DNA of 64,000 nucleotides, taken from NCBI RefSeq assembly GCF_028595285.1, contig NZ_JAQQXQ010000010.1:1-64000 (forward strand), in the 5' to 3' direction. The notes beneath the pieces are model-generated. The model made no database searches. It was not told the origin of the DNA and was given only the letters and a program-made list of their open reading frames with translations. Source of the DNA: Erythrobacter fulvus. Its GTDB lineage: Bacteria > Pseudomonadota > Alphaproteobacteria > Sphingomonadales > Sphingomonadaceae. Positions within the stretch are counted from its first letter, which is position 1. Every line of letters starts with the position of its first letter. The translations under genes and the position numbers were made by a program. Shown here one piece after another: positions 36,051 to 45,239 of this stretch.

Positions 36051-36988
36051 ACCGGCGCCGCGCCACTCCCCCTGCCGCCGCGCAGGTGATATTCCTGTGT
36101 CCCCCGGTGCAACACGTCATCGACATCGATCACCGCCGAATTGGCATAGGTGAAGCCGGCCTGCAGGCTGCGATAGAGCCGGTCGAAATCGCGCTCCACC
36201 GTCTGACGATAGAGATCGGCGAAGCTTTCGATAACGAAATAGGTCGGTTGCAGGTCGCTGATGACGTAATCGGTGCGCATCACCCGGTCGACATTCAGCA
36301 TGATGCGGTTGGGGCTTTGCGCCTCCACGGCAAATCGCGCTTCGGTCGGGCCTGACAGGATGCCCGCGCCATAGGCCCGCAAGTCCTTGCCGCCTTCCAG
36401 GATCAACCCGAATTCCACCGTGTACCAATAAAGCGCGCCCAGCGCCTTCAGCCGGTTGTAGCGCATCGCCTTCCATCCGGCGCGGCCATATTCCTGCATG
36501 TAGTCGGCGAACACCGGATCGGTCAGCATCGGGACGTGGCCGAACACATCGTGGAACACGTCGGGTTCCTGGATGTAGTCGAAGGTTTCGCGCGTGCGGA
36601 TGAAATTGCCCGCCGGAAAGCGGCGGTTGGCGAGGTGCCAGAAGAACACGTGATCGGGGATCAGCATCGGCACCGGCACCACGCTCCAGCCCGTCAACGC
36701 GCCGAGTTCCTCGGACAGCTGGCCGAATTCGGGCACCCCGCCGCGTCCCAGATCGAGCTTTTCAAGGCCTGCCATGAAGGCGCTGGCCGCGCGGCCGGGC
36801 AGGATCTCCAGCTGGCGGGCGAACAGATCGTCCCAAACCGCGTGGTCCTCGGACGAATAATCGGTCTGCTGCGGTTCGAGCCAGTCATCGCCCACATGCG
36901 CTGGCCGGGCGAGCGGCGCGGTAAAGACATCCTGCGCCATTTCGGGCAGGGTGGTGTAATCGGGAGCGGATTCTGCGAGCGTGGCCAT
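36047..36988 (-). CDS. phhA: Phenylalanine 4-monooxygenase
   Basis: 313 residues from ATG 36988. It hydroxylates phenylalanine to tyrosine with tetrahydropterin and O2. The iron-binding block PDVFHDVFGHVPML gives both His ligands; the Glu ligand lies in LYWYTVEFGL. Blocks IPDHVFFWHLANRRFP and DVDDVL are also typical. No pterin carbinolamine dehydratase gene is visible nearby. A longer open frame upstream to 37030 is less likely. Confidence 0.96.
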   Translation of the reverse strand: MATLAESAPDYTTLPEMAQDVFTAPLARPAHVGDDWLEPQQTDYSSEDHAVWDDLFARQLEILPGRAASAFMAGLEKLDLGRGGVPEFGQLSEELGALTGWSVVPVPMLIPDHVFFWHLANRRFPAGNFIRTRETFDYIQEPDVFHDVFGHVPMLTDPVFADYMQEYGRAGWKAMRYNRLKALGALYWYTVEFGLILEGGKDLRAYGAGILSGPTEARFAVEAQSPNRIMLNVDRVMRTDYVISDLQPTYFVIESFADLYRQTVERDFDRLYRSLQAGFTYANSAVIDVDDVLHRGTQEYHLRGGRGSGAAPV

Positions 36989-37059
36989 ATCGTTACAAAT
37001 GATACTACCACCGGGCGGACGCAAGGACAAACAGACGAACAGGAGAGGGGGGAGGCAGC

Positions 37060-37836
37060 ATGGGCATGAAGCGCAGCGAATATGAGGAAGCGCTTGAACC
37101 GCTGACCAGCGAACTCGTCAGCATGGCGCGCTGGGCCAAAGCGACTGGTGCACGCATCGTGGTGCTGTTCGAGGGGCGCGATACCGCGGGCAAGGGCGGA
37201 GCGATCAGCGCCGTGCGCGCCAAGCTCAATCCGCGCCAGTGCCGCACCGTGGCGCTGTCCAAGCCGAGCGAGGAAGAGCTGACCCAGTGGTATTTCCAGC
37301 GCTATGTCGCACACCTGCCGCACGCGGGCGAAATCGTGCTGTTCGACCGGTCGTGGTACAATCGCGCCGGCGTGGAGAAGGTGATGGGCTATGCCTCCTC
37401 CGAACAGGTGGAGGCGTTCCTCAAGGCGGTACCGACCTTCGAAAAGCTGCTGGTGAAAGACGGCATTCTGCTGTTCAAATACTGGCTGGCGACCGATCAG
37501 GAACAACAGGAAGAACGGCTGCGTGAACGGCTGGAAGACCCGCTGAAGCGCTGGAAGCTGTCGCCCGTCGATCTCGCCGCGCGGTCGAAATACGACGATT
37601 ACACCAAGGCGCGCGAGGCGATGTTGGAAGCGACCCACACCAAGCACGCGCCCTGGACGCTGGTGGATTTCAACGACCAGAGGCGCGGACGGCTGACGCT
37701 GATCCGCGACCTGCTCGACCGGATTCCCGATACGCATGAAGATCCGCCGGGAATCGAATTTCCCGATCTCGGGCGCGATCCGGTGAAGGAAAGCTACGGG
37801 GTACTGAAACCGATCGCGGATTTCGGGTCTGATTAG
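37060..37836 (+). CDS. ppk2: Polyphosphate kinase 2
   Basis: 258 residues. It transfers phosphate between polyphosphate and nucleotides. Walker A is GRDTAGKGGAIS, the lid and Walker B region is LFDRSWYNRAGVEKVMGY, and FERLL-like FEKLLVKDGILLFKYW is the usual family block. Two ATGs (37060 and 37066) follow a purine-rich stretch ending in GGAGG. The length fits a one-domain class I enzyme. The stop overlaps the stop of the convergent hydratase gene. Confidence 0.94.
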   Translation: MGMKRSEYEEALEPLTSELVSMARWAKATGARIVVLFEGRDTAGKGGAISAVRAKLNPRQCRTVALSKPSEEELTQWYFQRYVAHLPHAGEIVLFDRSWYNRAGVEKVMGYASSEQVEAFLKAVPTFEKLLVKDGILLFKYWLATDQEQQEERLRERLEDPLKRWKLSPVDLAARSKYDDYTKAREAMLEATHTKHAPWTLVDFNDQRRGRLTLIRDLLDRIPDTHEDPPGIEFPDLGRDPVKESYGVLKPIADFGSD

Positions 37837-38681
37837 GCCCCGGCGCTTGCCTGGGTCACCTGCCGTCCGTCACCGGCAAAGGCGGCGAGATCATATCCCG
37901 CCTCGCTCTTGCGCATGACAAGATGCAGCGGCTCGCCCGCGATGGCGGGGGAAAGGCCGCGGAAAGCGAAGCGGCGCAGACGGTTTTCCCCCAGCTCGCT
38001 GGCGGCCAGTTGCAGCAGCAGGCTCGCGGTCAGCGGACCGTGGACGACGAGGCCGCGATAGCGTTCGACGTCTTGCGCATAGGGCGCATCGTAGTGGATG
38101 CGGTGGGTGTTGAAGGTCAGCGCCGAGTAGCGGAACAACAGCCGCGCATCGGGGGTGAGAGCGCGGTGCGCGTTCCATCCGGCGGGATCGAAACTGCTCT
38201 CGCCCGGCGGCGGCGGGGATAGCGGCGCATCGGGCGCGGCGGCATCACGGTAGACCAGCGTCTGCGTCTCGATCACCGCGACGGAACCGTTGGCCTTGGT
38301 CACATGCTCGACATCTACGAAGGCGAGCCGTCCAGAGCCGCCCTCTTTCTCGCTCACCGATACCACCTTGCTGGTTCGCTCGATCACGGAACCAATGGCG
38401 ATGGGAGCGAGGAACTGCATCTTCGACGATGCCCACATCCGGCGCGGCATGGGAAAGGGGGGCAGGAAGCTGGCCGGGCTATCATCACGCGCGGGGTGCC
38501 CGTCCTCGCCCAGTTGCGCGGTGGGGGCTTCGGGCGTGCACAGCGCGAAGTGGATGCCCTGCGGCATGATGGCCGGGTGCGGACGCGGCAGATCGAAAGT
38601 GGCGAGCCAGCGGGTCGCCAGTCCTTCATCGAGGCGGTCGCTTGCGCGCGCCTCGCGCCCGATCCAGGCCTCGAAGCTCAC
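37833..38681 (-). CDS. MaoC-type / FAS1-like acyl-CoA hydratase
   Basis: 282 residues from GTG 38681, which overlaps the thiolase stop as GTGA; a longer open frame into the thiolase gene is not used. A double hot-dog fold is indicated by an N-terminal dehydratase-like half (MWASSKMQFLAPIAIGSVIE) and a C-terminal MaoC half (LFRYSALTFNTHRIHYD, VVHGPLTASLL). The THRIHYD stretch carries the usual Asp/His catalytic pair. Relatives include mesaconyl-C4-CoA and itaconyl-CoA hydratases. It is the last gene of the acyl-CoA operon. Confidence 0.82.
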   Translation of the reverse strand: MSFEAWIGREARASDRLDEGLATRWLATFDLPRPHPAIMPQGIHFALCTPEAPTAQLGEDGHPARDDSPASFLPPFPMPRRMWASSKMQFLAPIAIGSVIERTSKVVSVSEKEGGSGRLAFVDVEHVTKANGSVAVIETQTLVYRDAAAPDAPLSPPPPGESSFDPAGWNAHRALTPDARLLFRYSALTFNTHRIHYDAPYAQDVERYRGLVVHGPLTASLLLQLAASELGENRLRRFAFRGLSPAIAGEPLHLVMRKSEAGYDLAAFAGDGRQVTQASAGA

Positions 38682-39904
38682 GCTGCCCGCTCGAACACGG
38701 CCGCGATGCCCTGACCGCCGCCAATGCACATCGTCTCCAGCCCATAGCGGACGCCGCGGCGGTGCATCTCGTGCGCCATGTCGGCGAGGATGCGCCCGCC
38801 GGTCGCGCCGATCGGGTGGCCGAGGCTGATGCCCGATCCGTTTACATTGAGCATATCGCGGCGGCTGTCGTCAGCCGACCAGCCCCAGCCCTTGAGCACC
38901 GCGAGCACCTGCGGCGCGAAGGCTTCGTTCAACTCGACAAGGCCGATATCGTCCCAGCTGTAGCCGCGCCGTTCGAACAGGCGTTCCACCGCTGGCACCG
39001 GGCCGATGCCCATGCGCGACGGGTCGCAACCAGCCGCCGCCCAGCCGCCGAACCACAGCATCGGGGTGAGGCCGAGTTCTTCCAGCTTGTCTTCCGCCAC
39101 CACCAGGCAGGCCGCCGCCGCATCGTTCTGCTGGCTGGCATTGCCTGCTGTGACGATGGCCGCAGGATCGCGCTTACCGTCGATCGGGGCCAGTTTGCCC
39201 AGCGTTTCCATGCTGGCATCGGCGCGGTAGCCCTCGTCATGGTCGAACACTACCGGATCGCCGCGCCTTTGCGGGATAGTGACGGGAACGAGCTGCTCGG
39301 CAAACTTGCCCTCTGCCCATGCCCGCGCGGCATTCTGGTGGCTGCGCACCGCGAAAGCATCGGCTTCCTCGCGGGTGATATCGTAATCCTTGGCGAGGTT
39401 TTCGGCGGTTTCGATCATGCCGGTGATGACGCCGAAACGCTCGATCGGCTGGCTCATCAGCCGCCCGCGGGTGAGGCGATCATGCAGCTTCATGTCGCCC
39501 ATCCGCACCCCGCCGCGCAGGTCGGTGGTGTAGTGTTCGACATTCGACATGGACTCCACGCCGCCCGCGACCACCACATCGGCCATGCCGGTTTCGATCA
39601 TCATCGCCGCCGTCGCCACCGCCTGCACGCCCGATCCGCAGCGACGATCAAGCTGGAAGCCGGGCACCTCGATGGGCAGGCCCGCCGCGAGCCAGCTCCA
39701 GTGGCCAATCGCGGGCGCCTCGCCATTGCCGTAGCCTTGTGAGAAAACCACGTCGTCCACCCGCGCCGGATCGATCCCGCTGCGCTCCATCAGCGCGTTC
39801 AGAATCACCGCACCCAATTGCCCGGCGTTCATGCTCGACAGCCCGCCAAGGAACTTGCCCACCGGAGTGCGGAGCGGGGTGCAGATTGCTGCGCGTCTGG
39901 TCAT
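38678..39904 (-). CDS. Thiolase family acetyl-CoA acetyltransferase
   Basis: 408 residues. The nucleophile is Cys89 in DRRCGSG, and the other thiolase blocks are NEAFAPQ, GSGISLGHPIGATGGR (His) and CIGGGQG (second Cys). It splits or joins acyl-CoA with CoA or acetyl-CoA. Starts overlap those of both neighbours: the ATGA with the CoA-transferase gene at 39901-39904 and GTGA with the hydratase gene. The three proteins are probably made in fixed ratio for one pathway. Confidence 0.93.
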   Translation of the reverse strand: MTRRAAICTPLRTPVGKFLGGLSSMNAGQLGAVILNALMERSGIDPARVDDVVFSQGYGNGEAPAIGHWSWLAAGLPIEVPGFQLDRRCGSGVQAVATAAMMIETGMADVVVAGGVESMSNVEHYTTDLRGGVRMGDMKLHDRLTRGRLMSQPIERFGVITGMIETAENLAKDYDITREEADAFAVRSHQNAARAWAEGKFAEQLVPVTIPQRRGDPVVFDHDEGYRADASMETLGKLAPIDGKRDPAAIVTAGNASQQNDAAAACLVVAEDKLEELGLTPMLWFGGWAAAGCDPSRMGIGPVPAVERLFERRGYSWDDIGLVELNEAFAPQVLAVLKGWGWSADDSRRDMLNVNGSGISLGHPIGATGGRILADMAHEMHRRGVRYGLETMCIGGGQGIAAVFERAA

Positions 39905-41133
39905 ATTCTGTCCTTGTCTGAAAGGGCCACGGTGCCTGCGTCCACCAGCTTGCCGATCGCGCCCGAGGACAGGCCGAGTCTCTCGCTGAGCACTTCCTCG
40001 GAATGTTCGCCAAGATAGGGGGCGGGGCGCGGATCGCCGACCTCGCGGCCGGGGAAGTTCGCGAAGCTGCGGGTGGCGGGATAGGTGAAACCGGAGGGGT
40101 TGGCGGGCGAGGGGCCGAACAGCGGGTTTTCCGCCACCAGCTGCGCGTCGTTCGCTGCTTCGTAAGCGGTGCGGTAACGTTCGAAGGTGCAGCCCTCCGC
40201 CGCCATGCGCGCGGCGAGGGTGTCGTAGTCCATGCCGTCCGCCGCCTGCTGGAACAGTGCGAACAGCCGCCCACGGTGCTGGAAGCGGGGGGTGTCGCCG
40301 TCAGCAAAGCGCACGCCGAGCTCGGCTTCAAGCGCGGCCATGCCAGCCTCGACCCCGAAGGCCTTGACCAGTCCGCTCCACTGCTTGGGCGTCAATGCGG
40401 CGACCATGAAGCGCGCGCCGTCGCGGCTGCGGAAATCGCGCCCGAATGCGCCCCAGATCGCATTGCCCAGCCGTTCGCGGTCGCCGCCGCGATAGAGCAT
40501 TTCGGCCATGGTGCCCGAATTGGCGAGCGTGCCGATCGCGACGTCGCCCAGCGGAACGCGCACTTCGCTGCCCTCGCCCGTCCGATCACGGTGATGCAGC
40601 GCGGCGAGCATCGCGAAGGCGGAATAGGCGCCGGTAATGAAATCCCACGCCGGCAGCACTTGGTTGACGGGCGGTGCAGTGGCTGGATCCCAGTCTTCGG
40701 GGCCGCACATCAGCGGATAGCCGGCAGCGGCATTGACGGTGAAATCCATCGCCTGCCGCCCGTCGTGCCAGCCCATGATGCGCAAGCTGATCATGTCCGC
40801 CCGCTTGGCCTGCATTTTCCCATGGGCGAGGAAGCTCTGTTCGGGAAGGTTGGTGATGAGCTGACCGGTTTTCGCGGCGAGTTCGACGCAAAGTTCGCGC
40901 CCTTCCCCCGATTGCAGGTCAAGCGCGACCGATTTCTTGGCGCGGTTCAGGTTCTCCCACGACAGGCTCCGCCCTTCGCTGGTGAGCATGTAGCGGTTGT
41001 AATCCAGCCCGCCCGCCTTGTGATCGACGCGGATCACCTCTGCGCCCATCTGCGCGCAGTAAAGCCCCGCGGTGGGAGACGCGACGAAGCTTGAAACTTC
41101 GATGATCGAAAGGTCGTTGAGGAGGTTGTACAT
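39901..41133 (-). CDS. Class III (CaiB/BaiF) CoA-transferase
   Basis: 410 residues. The N-terminal LSIIEVSSFVASPTAGLYCA and GAEVIRVDHKAGGLDYNR, followed by NRAKKSVALDLQS, are hallmark blocks of family III CoA-transferases, which move CoA between carboxylic acids. A likely catalytic Asp lies in PAWDFITGAYSA. It would activate the acid substrate of the downstream thiolase and hydratase. Substrate not identifiable from sequence. Confidence 0.9.
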   Translation of the reverse strand: MYNLLNDLSIIEVSSFVASPTAGLYCAQMGAEVIRVDHKAGGLDYNRYMLTSEGRSLSWENLNRAKKSVALDLQSGEGRELCVELAAKTGQLITNLPEQSFLAHGKMQAKRADMISLRIMGWHDGRQAMDFTVNAAAGYPLMCGPEDWDPATAPPVNQVLPAWDFITGAYSAFAMLAALHHRDRTGEGSEVRVPLGDVAIGTLANSGTMAEMLYRGGDRERLGNAIWGAFGRDFRSRDGARFMVAALTPKQWSGLVKAFGVEAGMAALEAELGVRFADGDTPRFQHRGRLFALFQQAADGMDYDTLAARMAAEGCTFERYRTAYEAANDAQLVAENPLFGPSPANPSGFTYPATRSFANFPGREVGDPRPAPYLGEHSEEVLSERLGLSSGAIGKLVDAGTVALSDKDRI

Positions 41134-41167
41134 CTAAACAGGAACCTATCGTGCTTGCCGCTGGGAA

Positions 41168-41262
41168 CGGCTCGCGTGGGAGCCGCAAGGGCGACCGCCC
41201 GCCCGCAGCGACGGGGCCGTCAGGCCCCATGAGCGAGGATTTCGCAGCCCGGATGGGCTGCG
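41168..41262 (+). repeat. Intergenic G+C-rich repeat, copy 2
   Basis: Contains CCGCAAGGGCGACCG, CCCGCCCGCAGCG and GCGAGGAT in the same order as the copies at 20.1 and 47.7 kb. It also holds three short hairpins: GGCTCGCGTGGGAGCC, GGGGCCGTCAGGCCCC and GCAGCCCGGATGGGCTGC. It lies between the acyl-CoA dehydrogenase and CoA-transferase genes. Confidence 0.5.
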
Positions 41263-41267
41263 GAACA

Positions 41268-42467
41268 TCAAGAATCCTTCCATTCGCGCAGCAGGTGTTT
41301 GGCGATCTGGAGCTGGAGGATTTGCGTCGTGCCTTCGTAGATGCGGTAGATGCGTGCATCGCGGAAGAAGCGTTCGGCGTCGTATTCGGCAAGGTATCCC
41401 GCACCGCCATAGACCTGCACCACGCGGTCCACCACGCGGCCGCACATTTCGCTGGCGAAGACCTTGAAGGCGGCGGCCTTGACGAGGATGTTCTCCCCCG
41501 CGTCGGCGCGCGCCGTTACGTCCTTCATCATCGCCTCGGCGGCGTAGATCTCGATCTCGCTGTCGGCGAGCATCTGCTGGATCAGCTGGAAATTGGCGAT
41601 CGGCTCGCCGAAGGCCTTGCGTTCATTGGCGTAGCGCATCGCCGAATCGAGCGCGCGGCGGGCATAGCCGGTTGCCGCCGCGCCGACGCTGATGCGGCCG
41701 TTGTCGAGGCTCTGCATGGCGAAGCGGAAGCCCTTGCCGGTCTCCCCGCCGAGCAGCGCGTCACCCGGCACGCGCACGTCGTCAAGCATGATGTCGGAGA
41801 TATGGCTGCCGGACTGGCCCATCTTCTTGTCGGGGCTGCCGGTCGATACGCCCGGCGTGTCCATCGGCACCAGGAAGGCGGATACGTGCGCGTTCTTGGG
41901 CAGGGCTTCCTTGCTGGTGCGCGCCATTATCAGCGCGACATCGGCGTGCGGGGCATTCGTGATGTAACGCTTGGTGCCGTTGAGGATCCAGCCATTGCCG
42001 TCAGGATCGGGGACGGCGGTGGTGGCCATGGCGGCACTGTCGCTGCCCGAACCCGGTTCGGTCAGACCGAAACACGCGATTTTGCCTTCGGCGATCTGCG
42101 GATACCATTCGGCTTTCTGCGCCTCGGTTGCGCCGTTCTTCAGCGCCGATGCGAACATGCCGACATTGATCGAGAAGATCGAACGGTAGGCGGGCGCGGC
42201 ATAGGCCATGATGTTCACTACGCGGGCATACTGCGTCATGTTCAGCCCAGCGCCGCCATATTCCTCCGGCACCGACAGGCCGAACAGGCCCATATCGCGC
42301 ATTTCGTTCACGATTTCGTCGGGAATGCGATCATTGGCGATGACTTCGGCTTCCGCAGGGATCAGCCGTTCGCGGACATAGCGGGTCAGCTGCTCGGCAA
42401 ATTGTTCGAAGGTATCTTCGTCCATGCCGGGATTGTGCGGAGCGGAGAGGGTGCTGGGGGCATTCAT
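41268..42467 (-). CDS. Acyl-CoA dehydrogenase
   Basis: 399 residues of the FAD-dependent acyl-CoA dehydrogenase family. Visible blocks are the flavin-site ACFGLTEPGSGSD, a QVYGGAGYLAEYDAERFFRD segment and IYEGTTQILQLQIA, whose Glu is the catalytic base. It oxidises an acyl-CoA to the 2-enoyl-CoA, matching the hydratase and thiolase genes downstream. It is separated from them by 134 bases holding a repeat, so it may be a separate transcript. Confidence 0.95.
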   Translation of the reverse strand: MNAPSTLSAPHNPGMDEDTFEQFAEQLTRYVRERLIPAEAEVIANDRIPDEIVNEMRDMGLFGLSVPEEYGGAGLNMTQYARVVNIMAYAAPAYRSIFSINVGMFASALKNGATEAQKAEWYPQIAEGKIACFGLTEPGSGSDSAAMATTAVPDPDGNGWILNGTKRYITNAPHADVALIMARTSKEALPKNAHVSAFLVPMDTPGVSTGSPDKKMGQSGSHISDIMLDDVRVPGDALLGGETGKGFRFAMQSLDNGRISVGAAATGYARRALDSAMRYANERKAFGEPIANFQLIQQMLADSEIEIYAAEAMMKDVTARADAGENILVKAAAFKVFASEMCGRVVDRVVQVYGGAGYLAEYDAERFFRDARIYRIYEGTTQILQLQIAKHLLREWKDS

Positions 42468-42527
42468 GGCAAACTGTTCCTCGGGACGGCGGCAACCCGC
42501 CGCCGGATCGTCAGGGGTTGATCGGGG

Positions 42528-42746
42528 TCACTGGCCGTTCGGGCGCGCGGTGTCGCCTGTCAAATCGGCAGGCGCGGCGTCGGGCGGAAGCGCCTCGGGC
42601 GGCAGGCGGCGCTGATCGAGCATCTCGGCAGCCTGATCGAGCGCCTCGGCCTCGCCCTTGCTCACGCCGCCCGGTGCATCGGCGCCCGCGCTGTCACAGG
42701 CGGCGAGCGCCACAAGCAGTGCGGCAAGGACAAGCGGACGGCGCAC
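42528..42746 (-). CDS. Small lipoprotein
   Basis: 72 residues. The signal has a lipobox LAAC at about 13-16, so the mature protein is a lipid-anchored peptide of about 56 residues, rich in Ala, Pro and Asp with a likely helix (KGEAEALDQAAEMLDQRR). No family recognised. Twelve bases separate it from a second small lipoprotein gene on the same strand. Confidence 0.7.
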   Translation of the reverse strand: MRRPLVLAALLVALAACDSAGADAPGGVSKGEAEALDQAAEMLDQRRLPPEALPPDAAPADLTGDTARPNGQ

Positions 42747-42758
42747 CGCCTGCGGGCC

Positions 42759-43046
42759 TTATTCGCCGGTGTCTTCGGCCGCGGCAGCTGCTTCGGCAGC
42801 GACGCCGGCCGCAGCATCAGCGGCCTGTTCGGCCGTCGCGGCGGCTTCGGCGTCGGTTTCGGGCGCGTCGGTGGCGGTTGCCTCGGGATCGGCCACAGGC
42901 TCGTCCGAGATCGCTTCCAGCGCTTCGTCGGCCGGCATTTCGACGGTGTCGGCGTTCGCTTCGGTCGAAGCGTCGTCGGAGCTGCCGCAAGCGGCCAGCA
43001 TCAGCGTGGCGGCGGCCAGAGCGGTGGGGGCAAAAAGCTTGCGCAT
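42759..43046 (-). CDS. Small acidic, alanine-rich lipoprotein
   Basis: 95 residues from ATG 43046; the longer upstream frame is not credible. Signal peptide with lipobox LAAC (about 17-20, MLAACGSSD). The mature part is Ala/Glu/Asp-rich low complexity and probably disordered. Function unknown. It pairs with the next small lipoprotein gene. Confidence 0.65.
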   Translation of the reverse strand: MRKLFAPTALAAATLMLAACGSSDDASTEANADTVEMPADEALEAISDEPVADPEATATDAPETDAEAAATAEQAADAAAGVAAEAAAAAEDTGE

Positions 43047-43209
43047 GGTTCGGGTCTCTCCTCTCGAATAGGGCGGGCAGGGCGCATGCGGCGCGGCCCG
43101 GTCGCGGCAGGGTTTAGCCAAGCCTGGCCGGAAACGCCAAGTGCCAAATGGGCACACCCCTTGTATGCGCGGTAGCGAAGCGGGGGCGGCGAGTGATATT
43201 GTCTCGCGC

Positions 43210-44172
43210 ATGATCAAAACCGTCGTTGCATCGCCCCTGCGCACCCTCGCCCTCATCGTCGCGAGCGCGCTGCCCCTGTTCGCTGCCAGCGCCCAGCCGG
43301 TGCCCGATGCTTTCACCGTGGCCGAAAGCGGCCAGCGCTTCGCCAATTTGCAGGACGCGGTCGACGCAATCGGGAACGGGCGCGGCACGATCCGCATTGC
43401 GCCGGGCACCTATCGGCAATGCGCGGTGCAGGAAGGCGGCGTGATCATCTACGAAGCGCCCGAGCCCGGCAGTGTCACCTTCATGGCCCGCGCCTGCGAG
43501 GGCAAGGCCGCCTTCGTGCTGCGCGGCATCGGCGCTGAGATTCGCGGCATCACCTTCAGCAACATCAAAGTGCCCGACGGCAACGGGGCGGGCATCCGGC
43601 TCGAGAAAGGCGCGCTCAATGTCGCCCACGCGCGCTTCCAGAACAGCGAGCAGGGCATCCTTACTGCCAACGATCCGGGCGGGCGCATCTACATCACCCG
43701 CTCTACCTTCAGTGGGCTCGGCACCTGCGAGAACTCCGCCGGGTGCGCGCATTCGATCTATATCGGGAACTATGGCTCGCTGACCGTGCGCGAGAGCCGG
43801 TTCGAGCGCGGGATGGGCGGCCACTACGTCAAGGCCCGCAGCGCCGAGGTGGTGATCGAGAACAACAGCTTTGACGACGCCAACGGCAAGGGCACCAATT
43901 ACATGATCGATCTGCCCGCCGGCAGCATCGGGCGGATCGCCGACAACTGGTTCGTCCAGGGCCGCGACAAGGACAATTATTCGGCCTTCATCGCGCTGGG
44001 GGCGGAAGACCTGCTGCACCCTTCCGATGGGCTGAAGGTCGAAGGTAACGAGGCGCGCTTCGTGCCCGGCCTCTCGCGCAACTCCGTGTTCCTCGCCGAC
44101 TGGACGGCATCGCAGGTGACGATGCGCGGCAACCGGATCGCGGCGGGGATCAAGCAGTACGAGACGCGCTAA
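43210..44172 (+). CDS. Secreted right-handed beta-helix protein
   Basis: 320 residues from ATG 43210 (open upstream to GTG 43141). A signal peptide (about 1-28, AASAQ) is followed by parallel beta-helix repeats (about 45-310) seen as recurring turns such as FRGITF-like IRGITFSNIKV, LNVAHARFQN, VIENNSFDD and MRGNRI. Such folds occur in pectate lyases and other polysaccharide-acting proteins. No catalytic set is evident, so enzyme or adhesin roles are both open. The stop overlaps that of the convergent ribA. Confidence 0.75.
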   Translation: MIKTVVASPLRTLALIVASALPLFAASAQPVPDAFTVAESGQRFANLQDAVDAIGNGRGTIRIAPGTYRQCAVQEGGVIIYEAPEPGSVTFMARACEGKAAFVLRGIGAEIRGITFSNIKVPDGNGAGIRLEKGALNVAHARFQNSEQGILTANDPGGRIYITRSTFSGLGTCENSAGCAHSIYIGNYGSLTVRESRFERGMGGHYVKARSAEVVIENNSFDDANGKGTNYMIDLPAGSIGRIADNWFVQGRDKDNYSAFIALGAEDLLHPSDGLKVEGNEARFVPGLSRNSVFLADWTASQVTMRGNRIAAGIKQYETR

Positions 44173-45239
44173 AGGAGAAGGTGCCCCGAGCGATCCCGCT
44201 TGGTCGCCAGATACCTTGCGTTGTGGGGGTTTTCGGGGAGCTGGTGCGGCACGCGCTCGCTTACCGTGATTCCCGCCGCCGATAGCGCCGTCACCTTGGC
44301 CGGGTTGTTGGTCAGCAGCCGGATGGTGCGCGCGCCGAGCAGTTCCAGCATCCGTGCCGCCACCGGAAAATCGCGCGCTTCGTCGGGCAGGCCGAGGCGC
44401 TGGTTGGCCTCGACCGTGTCGAAGCCCTGATCCTGCAAGCGGTAGGCGCGCAGCTTGTTGACGAGCCCGATTCCGCGCCCCTCCTGCCGCATGTAGAGCA
44501 GCACGCCCCAGCCGCCGCTGCCCCTTGCCTCGTGCGCCATCGCGTGGAGCGCGGCATCGAGCTGCGGGCCGCAATCGCATTTGAGGCTGCCGAGGATGTC
44601 GCCGGTTAGGCACTCCGAATGCAGGCGCACCAGCGGCTGACGGTCGCCCGTCTGCTTGCCGATGATCAGCGCGACGTGTTCGCGCAGATCGGCACTGGAG
44701 CGGAAAGCGACGATCTCTGCATCCTCGCTAGCCGAGACAGGCAGGCGCGCGCGGGTCACGATGCGCAAGGCTCCAGCATCGGCATAGGCGCCCAAATCGC
44801 TCGCGGCGACCGGCACGGCCTCGCCCGCGTCTACCGGATCGACGAGGAATGCAGGCAGGATTCCGGCGATCCGCGCCAGTTCCAGCGCGGCGGCGGCGGC
44901 TTCGGCCCAGTCGAGCCCCACCGCCTTGAACGGGCCTTTCAAGGGATTGCCCAGATCAAGCGCCGGATCGGCAATCGGCAAGGCATCGCGCAGGGTGAAA
45001 TCCTCGCCCCCTGCGATCAGCACGGGCGCGTGGGGCACTGCAGCCTCGCGCTGGTTGGCGAGTTTCAGTGTCGCCGCGCGCGCGGCGGATATCAGCATTC
45101 GCTGGCTGCGCGCGCCCGTGGCAATCGCCGTTTCGACCGGCAGCAGCACCGGGCCGCCGTCGAACGCCAGCGGCCAGCCGTGGCGCAATGCGTCCACCGC
45201 CTGCGCGGCGCGGCGCGCGGGAGATGGTGTCTGCGTCAG
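44169..45239 (-). CDS. ribA: GTP cyclohydrolase II (riboflavin synthesis)
   Basis: About 356 residues if started at CTG 45239. The C-terminal GCH2 domain (about 165-350) has VRLHSECLTGDILGSLKCDC with the zinc cysteines, YMRQEGRGIGL and LLTNNPAKV. The N-terminal 160 residues are an unassigned extension seen in alphaproteobacterial RibA. The start is unusual. No ATG lies near the expected N-terminus; CTG overlaps the xthA stop as CTGA and has GGAG eight bases upstream. The nearest alternatives are GTG 45287, inside xthA, or GTG further in. Confidence 0.85.
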   Translation of the reverse strand: MTQTPSPARRAAQAVDALRHGWPLAFDGGPVLLPVETAIATGARSQRMLISAARAATLKLANQREAAVPHAPVLIAGGEDFTLRDALPIADPALDLGNPLKGPFKAVGLDWAEAAAAALELARIAGILPAFLVDPVDAGEAVPVAASDLGAYADAGALRIVTRARLPVSASEDAEIVAFRSSADLREHVALIIGKQTGDRQPLVRLHSECLTGDILGSLKCDCGPQLDAALHAMAHEARGSGGWGVLLYMRQEGRGIGLVNKLRAYRLQDQGFDTVEANQRLGLPDEARDFPVAARMLELLGARTIRLLTNNPAKVTALSAAGITVSERVPHQLPENPHNARYLATKRDRSGHLLL

